39,567 bases of DNA from positions 1-39,567 of the IMG/VR virus record IMGVR_UViG_3300043469_001079, one strand, 5' to 3'. The notes beneath the pieces were generated by a model. It was not told the DNA's origin. It was given only the letters and a program-made list of their open reading frames with translations, and made no database searches. Below, piece by piece: positions 19,783 to 26,073 of the stretch; within the stretch, counting starts at the first letter, position 1; each line of letters opens with the position of its first letter. A program made the position numbers and the translations under genes. Origin of the DNA: a virus.

Positions 19783-20286
19783 ATGGATAAGAAGGAACAA
19801 AACCCTTTTGTAATTGATCATGATTTGAATTTACTTAGAGTGATAGAGAATCAATATCTTGGGAAGAAGGGTGCTTTTGATGAGGATGGAGATATTACAG
19901 ATTATGCTAAGATTACTACAGTGGTTGCTACTAGGTTTGTTGAAAGGGATAGAAAGATTACTTTGTATAAGGTGGAGAATATTAAAACCCTTATTGCCTC
20001 ACTCACACCTATTGCTACTAAGTTGTATTTGTACGTTGTCTTTTCACTTACAGAAGGGTGTGATTATATTGAGTTGCAACCAATGAGTTTGTATAAGGAA
20101 TTGAAGGTTTCAAAGAACACACTATATAAGGCTATAGAAGAGTTGGAAACTTACTCTATTATTGCTAAAAAACGTAACGGAGAATTCTGGATTAACCCAT
20201 TTTTGTTTTTCAATGGAAATAGGATTGATTACTTTCAAAAGCAATACCCTGATAATGTGCACATTGCTGCCACCCTTAAACGTTAA
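19783..20286 (+). CDS. RepL-like winged-helix replication or control protein
   Basis: A 167-residue protein from the ATG at 19783 (the longer frame starts at TTG inside a palindrome). Residues 70-150 read as a winged helix: a helix pair with MSLYKELKVSKNTLYKAIEE as the recognition region, a wing KKRNGEFW, then INPFLFFNG. The last phrase is typical of the RepL family, which starts rolling-circle-type plasmid replication and occurs in crAss-like phages. It is the first plus-strand gene and lies next to palindromes 3 and 4, so it may bind them. RepL by pattern only; a transcription regulator is the alternative. Confidence 0.65.
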   Translation: MDKKEQNPFVIDHDLNLLRVIENQYLGKKGAFDEDGDITDYAKITTVVATRFVERDRKITLYKVENIKTLIASLTPIATKLYLYVVFSLTEGCDYIELQPMSLYKELKVSKNTLYKAIEELETYSIIAKKRNGEFWINPFLFFNGNRIDYFQKQYPDNVHIAATLKR

Positions 20287-20295
20287 ATACTTTTT

Positions 20296-20949
20296 ATGAA
20301 CAACACACCAAAACCTGAAGGTCCAAAACAACCAATCAAATCACTTAATGCTACTCTCACTGAAGAACAAAAGGAAGCAAAGCAGTTGATCTATAATAGT
20401 AAGGTTACTGTGCTCTATGGTAAAGCTGGTACTTCTAAATCATTTGTTGCTGTTAATGCTGCACTTGATATGCTACTAAAAAAACAGGTGGAGAGAATTA
20501 TTATCATCAGGCCCACTGTTACATCAGAGAACATTGGCTTCCTACCTGGTGATGTTAAAGAGAAGATGATCCACTACTTCATTCCAATCTTACAGAATAT
20601 GAACGATCTTGTTAAGAAGGAGAAAGTAGAAGAGTTGCTAAAAAAAGAAGCTATCCAAATTCTACCACTAGCCTTCATTCAAGGGGTGACGATCAATGAT
20701 GTGGCTATTGCAGATGAGGCACAGAATATGACCGTACAACAAATGAAGCTGCTTCTAACCAGGGTGGGTAAGAATGGTAAGCTAATCCTCACTGGGGATA
20801 CAGATCAAGTGTTACTACCACCTAAAGAGAAAAGTGGATTTGACAAGTTACTAACATTGCATGGCCAGATCCCCAACTTCAGTACCTTTGAATTAAAACA
20901 AAATTATAGAGATCCTTTTGTAAAACAAATTTTAGAATTGTATAAATGA
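20296..20949 (+). CDS. phoH: PhoH-like ATPase
   Basis: A 217-residue P-loop ATPase of the PhoH family, common in phages. Walker A is GKAGTSKS at residues 42-49, RPTVTSENIGFLPGD follows at about 72-86, Walker B is IADEAQN at 138-144, and LTGDTDQ near 165-171 fits motif III. The role in phages is not settled; the fold is related to SF1 helicases and some PhoH proteins act on RNA. It ends in an ATGA overlap with the next gene. Length is normal for the short PhoH form. Confidence 0.9.
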   Translation: MNNTPKPEGPKQPIKSLNATLTEEQKEAKQLIYNSKVTVLYGKAGTSKSFVAVNAALDMLLKKQVERIIIIRPTVTSENIGFLPGDVKEKMIHYFIPILQNMNDLVKKEKVEELLKKEAIQILPLAFIQGVTINDVAIADEAQNMTVQQMKLLLTRVGKNGKLILTGDTDQVLLPPKEKSGFDKLLTLHGQIPNFSTFELKQNYRDPFVKQILELYK

Positions 20950-21221
20950 CACATGAGAGTAAAATAGAGTATGTGTTGGATAAGCTTTCGTTGCTACCAA
21001 TCCCACATGTATATACTAGAATGGTTGGCAAATGCACCCCACAAGGAAGTGTTAATAGATTAATGGCTCTATCTTACTTCTTAGGTCAGTTGGATCTGCT
21101 ACATCACCCTGAGTTAGCACCCACTTATACTACAGCAATATTAGAGATTGATATTAAGGAAATTTTAAAACTAATGAATTATGAACTACCTGAAAACCAA
21201 AATTGCGGGGATCAACCCTGA
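20946..21221 (+). CDS. Hypothetical protein
   Basis: A 91-residue protein starting in an ATGA overlap with phoH. It looks helical with Leu/Pro stretches (VLDKLSLLPIPHVYTRM) and no clear motif. It overlaps the following gene by 41 bases in another frame. Confidence 0.6.
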   Translation: MTHESKIEYVLDKLSLLPIPHVYTRMVGKCTPQGSVNRLMALSYFLGQLDLLHHPELAPTYTTAILEIDIKEILKLMNYELPENQNCGDQP

Positions 21222-21510
21222 CAAGGATATTGAACTAGCTAAGTTAGAGAAAGATCTAATGGAGGAGAACAAGTGGAATGAGAACTATGATCCCACTTTA
21301 GACCCTGAATTTATTGCTGCTGAGAAAGATACCATCTCATTTGTTGAGGGGTATATCCTTGTAGATGATATTAAATCATTTGTATTCACCACTGATGGGT
21401 ATATCAATATTATGTACACTGAGAAAGTAGGAAGAAGTCAGGTAACGATCGAACATGATAAGGAAGATTTTGTTACTACTATGTCTGCACTACATAATTG
21501 CTATCATTAA
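21181..21510 (+). CDS. Hypothetical acidic protein
   Basis: A 109-residue acidic protein (MNYLKTKIAGINPDKDIELA) with a helical start and a beta-rich C-terminal half (SFVFTTDGYINIMYTEK). It overlaps its upstream neighbour by 41 bases and is followed by a terminator, so it ends the repL-phoH unit. No family is recognised. Confidence 0.6.
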   Translation: MNYLKTKIAGINPDKDIELAKLEKDLMEENKWNENYDPTLDPEFIAAEKDTISFVEGYILVDDIKSFVFTTDGYINIMYTEKVGRSQVTIEHDKEDFVTTMSALHNCYH

Positions 21511-21529
21511 AAATTGTGACAATAGTTTA

Positions 21530-21554
21530 AAGGGGGGTTATCAAACACCCCCTT
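21530..21554 (+). terminator. Rho-independent terminator
   Basis: AAGGGGG/CCCCCTT stem with a loop of about 11 bases, followed by ATTTATTTAT. It ends the repL-phoH unit. Confidence 0.75.
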
Positions 21555-21563
21555 ATTTATTTA

Positions 21564-21571
21564 TATATTTG
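21564..21571 (+). promoter_or_regulatory. TATATTTG box before the 116-residue gene
   Basis: The same sequence as at the RepL-like gene, ending four bases before ATG and directly after a terminator, so a new transcript is likely. Confidence 0.5.
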
Positions 21572-21575
21572 AAGT

Positions 21576-21926
21576 ATGAAAAAAGTATCAATTAATATCA
21601 AGAAGGAATACAGTACTATCGAAGATGGAATTTTTAATTATTACAAATTGCTACTAGTAGGATTGAACAACATTACACTCTCTGATAAAGAGTTACAAGT
21701 GTTGGTTAATCTATCAAAAAAATCTTATCATTCCTCGCTACTCCCTGAACTAGCTGATGTTGTTGGATTTAAACATCAAGTGTTGAAGAACACTTTGACT
21801 AAGTTAAAGAAACTCACCCTTATCTCTTGTACAAAGAACACCTATTCTATTCATCCAGGATTAAAGTTGGATAGTAGTTCAGATGGTATTGAAATTAAAT
21901 GCTCATTGAATGTTAGTAAACTTTGA
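21576..21926 (+). CDS. Winged-helix-like DNA-binding protein
   Basis: A 116-residue protein. Residues 35-95 (LSDKELQVLVNLSK, then LPELADVVGFKHQVLKNTLT and the wing KNTYSIHP) have the order expected of a winged helix, with GFKHQVLKN as the likely recognition helix. The N-terminus is basic and beta-like. It resembles the DNA-binding part of the RepL-like protein in layout only. It lies behind a terminator and a TATATTTG box, at the head of the long late operon, so a late-gene regulator is plausible. Confidence 0.55.
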   Translation: MKKVSINIKKEYSTIEDGIFNYYKLLLVGLNNITLSDKELQVLVNLSKKSYHSSLLPELADVVGFKHQVLKNTLTKLKKLTLISCTKNTYSIHPGLKLDSSSDGIEIKCSLNVSKL

Positions 21927-22266
21927 CCTAATCCCACAAATGACTGCCTGTAGGGTGGGAGTGGATGAAAATATTTGTAGAGAGGTGATTATGTTTCATT
22001 GGAAACTAGTTAGTGATCTACTCTCCTCTTGTGTGTATACTAAGGTGAGGGTTAAAGGGTTTGCTAATTTTGAAATGAAAAGGATTTTCTTGAAGAAGGT
22101 TTATGCTAAAACCTTACATAATGTAGAAGCAGCAAACGAGAATCTCCTTCAGTTTCCAAACTCTAAACGTGCACAAGATTTAGTACTCTCTGCTAATAAG
22201 AATGCAGAGTTAATTACAGAGATATATTTAAAACATTGGATAGAATATGCTAACGAAACAGCTTAA
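21910..22266 (+). CDS. Hypothetical basic protein
   Basis: A 118-residue protein beginning MLVNFDLIPQMTACRVG, with basic middle part (YTKVRVKGFANFEMKRIFLK) and helical end. The phrase VRVKGFANFEMKR recalls the arm region of HU/IHF proteins (V-V-G-G-F--R), which crAss-like phages encode near here, but the match is weak. It overlaps both neighbours. Confidence 0.5.
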   Translation: MLVNFDLIPQMTACRVGVDENICREVIMFHWKLVSDLLSSCVYTKVRVKGFANFEMKRIFLKKVYAKTLHNVEAANENLLQFPNSKRAQDLVLSANKNAELITEIYLKHWIEYANETA

Positions 22267-22537
22267 AGAAATTATGCAAGGTTGGGGTAATGCCTTCCTT
22301 GATAAACTATCACTTCTCCCTGAGAAGATTAAAGAGGAAGCAGAAAGTAGATCAAAGATCTGTTCTACATGCCCTATTCGCACAGATAATATTTGTGATC
22401 CTAATAAGAAAGGGGTGAATGCAAAAGGAATCCCTTTTTATGGATGTGGATGTTTTATAGATAAGAAGGTGCTTTGCATGGATTGTGATTGTCCTGGATT
22501 ACATTGGAAAGCTTTTGATGTAAATAAAATTAAATAA
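22247..22537 (+). CDS. Cys-rich zinc-binding-like protein
   Basis: A 96-residue protein with a helical N-terminus and about nine Cys in the second half: KICSTCPIR, then ICD, YGCGCFIDKKVLCMDCDCPG. Two zinc sites are likely. Proteins with this CSTCP...GCGCF...C-C-CPG-W pattern are common in Bacteroidota phages but have no assigned function that I know. It is followed after one base by the endolysin gene. Confidence 0.65.
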   Translation: MLTKQLKEIMQGWGNAFLDKLSLLPEKIKEEAESRSKICSTCPIRTDNICDPNKKGVNAKGIPFYGCGCFIDKKVLCMDCDCPGLHWKAFDVNKIK

Positions 22538-22538
22538 T

Positions 22539-23006
22539 ATGCTTACTACGAATCAAATTATTGCTAAGTATGGCAAACCAGATGATGATGGCTCTGATTA
22601 CTTAGTAACCATCAATCTCCCTTATCCAATGAAACTAGCTTGGGATACTAAAACTAGTGTTACTAAGATGAGGGTACATAAACTTGTAGCAGATAAATTT
22701 GTTGCAGTGTTTAATGATCTACTTGCTCACTATGGTTTGAAAGAAATCCAAAGATTAGGCATTGATCTATTTGGTGGATGTTTTTCTTTCCGTAAGATGA
22801 GGGGGGGATCAGATTATTCTAGACACTCCTGGGCAATTGCTATTGACCTAGATCCAGCAAGAAACTCACTAAAAGCTACATCTAAAACTGCTCAGTTTGC
22901 AAAACCTGCATACAAACCCATGATTGATATTTTCTACAAACATGGTTTTATCTCTTTAGGTAGAGAGAAGAATTATGATTGGATGCACTTTGAGGTAGGA
23001 TCATGA
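22539..23006 (+). CDS. Peptidase M15-like endolysin
   Basis: A 155-residue enzyme of the VanY/M15 metallopeptidase type. The zinc ligands sit in SRHSWAIAIDLDP (His96, Asp103) and DWMHFE (His150, preceded by Trp), the usual SxHxxGxAxD and WxH motifs, though the Gly is Ala here (SWAIAID). Such phage enzymes cut the L-Ala-D-Glu or D-Ala-D-Ala bond of peptidoglycan. There is no signal peptide, so it would need the holin encoded about 1.1 kb downstream. Length and motif order fit a single-domain endolysin. Confidence 0.85.
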   Translation: MLTTNQIIAKYGKPDDDGSDYLVTINLPYPMKLAWDTKTSVTKMRVHKLVADKFVAVFNDLLAHYGLKEIQRLGIDLFGGCFSFRKMRGGSDYSRHSWAIAIDLDPARNSLKATSKTAQFAKPAYKPMIDIFYKHGFISLGREKNYDWMHFEVGS

Positions 23007-23194
23007 AGAAGATAGAAGAAAAATATCTAGTCAACTGGCATGAGATACAAGATGTAGAACAGTTGATCAATATTCTCTCACTTGGTATTAAAGGGTTTAT
23101 GGTTACTAACCCTGATATGCCTACTAAAACACTTATCAAAAAATTAAAAAAACAAAATTTAATAAAAGATTATGAAACTAATCCCACAAAATGA
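23003..23194 (+). CDS. Hypothetical small basic protein
   Basis: A 63-residue protein in an ATGA overlap with the endolysin gene. It is helical with a Lys-rich end (KTLIKKLKKQNLIKDYE). Its end overlaps the next gene by 23 bases. No family is recognised. Confidence 0.55.
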   Translation: MKKIEEKYLVNWHEIQDVEQLINILSLGIKGFMVTNPDMPTKTLIKKLKKQNLIKDYETNPTK

Positions 23195-23495
23195 TGTAAT
23201 CATCCTTGAACAACCTGAGTTCATGCACAAACTAGCTAATTCAAAAATTGAATTATCTCCAAATTCTAAAGAGCAATTGATTGAAGAGTTCTACAAAGAG
23301 CACTCAGGATTGTTTACAGTGAAAGCTGTAGGGCCTATTGTAAAGGATTCATCATATCCTGGACTTGTTCCTGGTGCTAGAGTAAGGTTGAGTGATACTA
23401 TGTATATCAAGCCATTTACTATCAAAGATGGTGACAAGGAACTCACCTATGTAATGACTAACGCTCACAACATTTCTATAGTTTTGGCGGATTAA
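23172..23495 (+). CDS. GroES-like protein
   Basis: A 107-residue protein with the order of a co-chaperonin: N-terminal strand LIPQNDVIILE, a long mobile-loop-like helical insert, then FTVKAVGPIVKD...PGLVPGARVRLS (compare the V-AVGPG-PG-RV-F pattern of GroES) and a last strand ISIVL. Phage GroES homologues such as T4 gp31 help fold the capsid protein with the host chaperonin. It lies in the late operon ahead of the head genes, which fits. The similarity is by pattern, so it should be tested by profile search. Confidence 0.55.
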   Translation: MKLIPQNDVIILEQPEFMHKLANSKIELSPNSKEQLIEEFYKEHSGLFTVKAVGPIVKDSSYPGLVPGARVRLSDTMYIKPFTIKDGDKELTYVMTNAHNISIVLAD

Positions 23496-23504
23496 TTATA
23501 ATCT

Positions 23505-23774
23505 ATGAAATCTCCAGCTTGGACACGCAAAGAAGGTAAATCTGCATCAGGTGGATTAAATGCAAAAGGGGTGGCCTCTTATAGAAAAGCTAACCCTGGA
23601 TCTAAGTTAAAGATGGCTGTTACAACAAAGCCTTCTAAACTAGACCCTGATAGTAAAGATGCTAAACGTAGAAAAAGTTTTTGCGCTAGAATGAGTGGAG
23701 TGAAAGGACCAATGAAAAAACCTAATGGTAAACCCACTAGAAAAGCATTGGCCTTGAGGAAATGGAACTGTTAA
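23505..23774 (+). CDS. Small basic protein, DUF6321-like
   Basis: An 89-residue basic protein (WTRKEGKSASGGLNAKGVAS, RRKSFCARMSGVKGPMKKP, ALRKWNC). This pattern is a well-known small phage and cyanophage protein family that I recall as DUF6321, with unknown role. It opens a run of small Lys-rich genes. DNA or RNA binding is inferred from charge alone. Confidence 0.75.
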   Translation: MKSPAWTRKEGKSASGGLNAKGVASYRKANPGSKLKMAVTTKPSKLDPDSKDAKRRKSFCARMSGVKGPMKKPNGKPTRKALALRKWNC

Positions 23775-23793
23775 CCCTTAAAACTATAAAACA

Positions 23794-23958
23794 ATGATGA
23801 AGAAATCTGCATCCAAAAAAACAATGCCAGCTAAGAAAATGATGGCTGCTAAAGCAATGTCTGCAATGCCAATGATGAAAAAAGGTGGCAAATCCATGAT
23901 GAAAAAAGGCGGAATGTCTACTTACCGTAAAGGTGGTAAGTCAATGAAAGGTTGTTAA
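23794..23958 (+). CDS. Met/Lys-rich 54-residue protein
   Basis: A complete frame with ATGATGAAGAAA start after TATAAAACA. The product has about 13 Met and 16 Lys in 54 residues (AAKAMSAMPMMKKGGKSMMK) and ends in KGC. The repeat MMKKGG(M/K)S occurs twice. It resembles low-complexity proteins found beside DUF5872-type genes in phages. It is very basic and probably disordered. Confidence 0.65.
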   Translation: MMKKSASKKTMPAKKMMAAKAMSAMPMMKKGGKSMMKKGGMSTYRKGGKSMKGC

Positions 23959-23960
23959 TC

Positions 23961-24119
23961 ATGAAAAAGCACCCTGGATTTAAAGCAGTTCAGAGTTCTA
24001 TCGCAAAGAAGCAAGGCATCAGCAAGAAAGCTGCTGGTGCCATTCTTGCTTCTGCTACAAGAAAGGCCTCTCCTGCTGCAAAGAAAGCTAACCCTCGACT
24101 TAAACGTGTAAAAGGATGA
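23961..24119 (+). CDS. Small basic protein, HPGFKAVQ type
   Basis: A 52-residue basic protein (MKKHPGFKAVQSSIAKKQGI, then KKAAGAILASATRKASPAAK, NPRLKRVKG). This sequence pattern is widespread in small phage proteins whose function I do not know. It starts two bases after the previous stop and overlaps the holin start (ATGA). Confidence 0.75.
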   Translation: MKKHPGFKAVQSSIAKKQGISKKAAGAILASATRKASPAAKKANPRLKRVKG

Positions 24120-24508
24120 AAGATTGGTTAATTGGTCTATTGCTTGCAGCGGCTGCATCATTAGCCCCAGCTACTCCTTTGTTCATTACTGCATCTCTGT
24201 TAATTATATCAGATTTTGTATTTGCAATTTGGAGATGTCATAGAACTGGTGTAGCAATCACTTCTAGGAAGATGTCTAACATCATCCCTAAATTATTACT
24301 TTATAACATTGCTATTCTTCTCTCTTATCTTGTTGAAGTTCATGTGTTAGATAAAAGTATACCTCTAAGTAAACTTGCTGTAGGTGTAATAGCTATGGTG
24401 GAAGGAAAGAGCATTGATGAGAGTTTCAAATTACTTTTTGGATATAGTATTTACGAAACTATGATGAAAAGAATTAGAAGACCACAAGAATCTGACACAA
24501 AGCCATGA
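24116..24508 (+). CDS. Holin
   Basis: A 130-residue membrane protein with hydrophobic segments near residues 4-18, 21-40, 58-75 and a shorter one near 88-95, and a basic tail (MKRIRRPQESDTKP). The phrase VEGKSIDESFK fits the phage holin family found in Bacteroides phages. It would open the inner membrane so the M15 endolysin can reach peptidoglycan. The start overlaps the upstream small basic gene and the end overlaps the next one, so lysis and basic-protein genes are interleaved. Confidence 0.8.
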   Translation: MKDWLIGLLLAAAASLAPATPLFITASLLIISDFVFAIWRCHRTGVAITSRKMSNIIPKLLLYNIAILLSYLVEVHVLDKSIPLSKLAVGVIAMVEGKSIDESFKLLFGYSIYETMMKRIRRPQESDTKP

Positions 24509-24684
24509 CAACAAAAAAATCAAAAGTTAATGCAGCTGGTAATTATACTAAACCTAGTATGAGGAAAACGTTGTTTAACAAAATTAAAGCTGGCTCAAAA
24601 GGAGGAGATCCTGGAGAGTGGTCAGCACGTAAAGCTCAAATGCTTGCTGTTCAATATAAAAAAGCTGGAGGGGGATACAAATGA
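24505..24684 (+). CDS. Small basic protein
   Basis: A 59-residue protein (AGNYTKPSMRKTLFNKIKAG, then GEWSARKAQMLAVQYKKAGG). The pattern AGNYTKP-MR-L---IKAG-KGG-PG-WSARKAQ-LA--YK--GGGYK is common in small phage and marine virus proteins, function unknown. It overlaps both the holin gene and the next gene by ATGA. Confidence 0.75.
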   Translation: MTTKKSKVNAAGNYTKPSMRKTLFNKIKAGSKGGDPGEWSARKAQMLAVQYKKAGGGYK

Positions 24685-24851
24685 AAGGTGTAAATCATTA
24701 TAAGAAAGATGGTACACTACATAAAGGTGGTTACCATAAGATGCCTGATGGATCATTACATTCAGGAAAAACACATGGTAAAACAAGTGTAAAGTTATTT
24801 CATTTGAAAGAACTCTCTCAAACAGTTCAAAATAAAATAAAAAAGAAATGA
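24681..24851 (+). CDS. Small His/Lys-rich protein
   Basis: A 56-residue basic protein (MKGVNHYKKDGTLHKGGYHK, then MPDGSLHSGKTHGKTS) with repeated DG-LH-G units. It overlaps neighbours at both ends by ATGA. The short repeats KDGTLHKGG and PDGSLHSGK suggest internal duplication. Function unknown. Confidence 0.65.
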   Translation: MKGVNHYKKDGTLHKGGYHKMPDGSLHSGKTHGKTSVKLFHLKELSQTVQNKIKKK

Positions 24852-25066
24852 AGTTCTCTAGTGGTGGTGAAAAACATAAAGTTTACAAAAAAACCAACAA
24901 GATTGGTAAAGGTAAACCTGGTGATATTATGGTAAATCATCCTAATAAAAATAAAGGTAAATGGGATACTATCAACCTCACACAAAAAGCAGGAGTTAAG
25001 ACAGTGAAGCAAGGTGTAGCTGCTACTAAAAAGTGGCATAAAGCAAACCCTTATAAAACTAAATAA
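24848..25066 (+). CDS. Small basic protein
   Basis: A 72-residue basic protein (FSSGGEKHKVYKKTNKIGKG, with HPNKNKGKWDTINLTQKAG and KKWHKANPYKTK). The pattern GD-IMVNHP---KGKWDTINLT is one seen in small phage proteins. Composition fits nucleic-acid binding. It is followed after one base by the DUF5872-like gene. Confidence 0.7.
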   Translation: MKFSSGGEKHKVYKKTNKIGKGKPGDIMVNHPNKNKGKWDTINLTQKAGVKTVKQGVAATKKWHKANPYKTK

Positions 25067-25067
25067 A

Positions 25068-25304
25068 ATGGCATTAGCTAAATCCCAACAATCTCTTAAG
25101 AACTGGACCTCACAGAAATGGCGGACTAGTGATGGTAAACCCTCTAAAGGTAAAAAGAGGTATTTGCCAGATGCTGCATGGAAGGCACTCTCTCCTGGTG
25201 AGAAAGCTGCAACTAATGCTGCTAAATCAAAAGGGAATGCAAAGGGTAAGCAGTTTGTGGCACAACCAAAAAAGATTGCATCAAAAGTTAAATCGTATAG
25301 ATAA
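25068..25304 (+). CDS. DUF5872-like small basic protein
   Basis: A 78-residue protein whose pattern (SLKNWTSQKWRTSDGKPSKG, RYLPDAAWKALSPGEKAATN, KGKQFVAQPKKIASK) matches the DUF5872 family of phages and algae-infecting viruses, function unknown. It closes the run of basic genes and overlaps the next start by one base (TAATG). Confidence 0.8.
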   Translation: MALAKSQQSLKNWTSQKWRTSDGKPSKGKKRYLPDAAWKALSPGEKAATNAAKSKGNAKGKQFVAQPKKIASKVKSYR

Positions 25305-25525
25305 TGGATACACAATACGAAATCTTACAAATACTCCAGAATTTAATGCAGTACTATCCAGAGTATCCAATTGCTAGGCACATTGCTTTGGCAACAGATG
25401 AAGATCCACTAATGAAGTACAATGATAAAACTTTATTAGAGGCACTTCAAAAGTATGAAGAAGGACTATCATTCTCAGGTGGGTTGGATGACAACTTTGA
25501 TTGGGATGATACAGCAGAATATTAA
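25304..25525 (+). CDS. Hypothetical acidic protein
   Basis: A 73-residue acidic protein (MDTQYEILQILQNLMQYYPE) with a helical start and Asp-rich end (GGLDDNFDWDDTAEY). It stands in contrast to the basic run before it. Its position before the terminase genes hints at a packaging or head role; nothing in the sequence proves it. Confidence 0.6.
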   Translation: MDTQYEILQILQNLMQYYPEYPIARHIALATDEDPLMKYNDKTLLEALQKYEEGLSFSGGLDDNFDWDDTAEY

Positions 25526-25534
25526 AAACAATCT

Positions 25535-26068
25535 ATGTTTCATGTAAATAAAGGACAGGTTAGTATTGACCAAGAAATCCTGTTAGTACCAGAGTATAAT
25601 GTAGTACACAAAAAATGGAAAGATAAATCTCTGTTTGTCTTTGCTTATATATATCATCTAATAGACTTCAAAGCATTAGGTTATAGTAACCTCTCTGAAG
25701 TGGATAGAAAAGTGCAATGCTTAAAAGATTTCTGTCCTGGAGATTTGTTTTCTCCAGATGATCCCCTTATCTTAGCTGCTATTAAGAAGTATGAGCAATT
25801 GCAGGAAACACCATCCATGAGGTTGTATCAGAGTGCATTTAAACTAGTAGACAAATTAGCAGAGTACTTTACAGAGGTACAGTTTAGTGCTTATGATGAT
25901 GATAGTGATTCAGATAAAAAGGCAACCAATGCAATGAAGAACTTAGCAGCATTAGGTAGTGCAGTGAAGTCACTAAAAGATCTAAAGGATGTAGTAGAAC
26001 AAGAGATTGCACAATCACAAGTGAGAGGTAATAGATTCGTATCTAATAGAGAACGACCAAATAAATAA
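25535..26068 (+). CDS. Probable terminase small subunit or packaging partner
   Basis: A 177-residue protein placed directly before the large terminase. It begins with a beta-rich part, has helical middle segments (YQSAFKLVDKLAEYFTE, then KNLAALGSAVKSLKDLKDVV) with an acidic Asp/Ser run, and ends with basic residues (SNRERPNK). The helical part could form the oligomer ring of small terminases. No HTH can be shown. The call rests mainly on position. Confidence 0.5.
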   Translation: MFHVNKGQVSIDQEILLVPEYNVVHKKWKDKSLFVFAYIYHLIDFKALGYSNLSEVDRKVQCLKDFCPGDLFSPDDPLILAAIKKYEQLQETPSMRLYQSAFKLVDKLAEYFTEVQFSAYDDDSDSDKKATNAMKNLAALGSAVKSLKDLKDVVEQEIAQSQVRGNRFVSNRERPNK

Positions 26069-26073
26069 TAAAT

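Noticed and set aside
24827-25315. 162-codon ORF antisense to two small basic genes
   Set aside because: Lys-rich genes read backwards give Phe/Leu-rich products; the plus-strand genes match known families.
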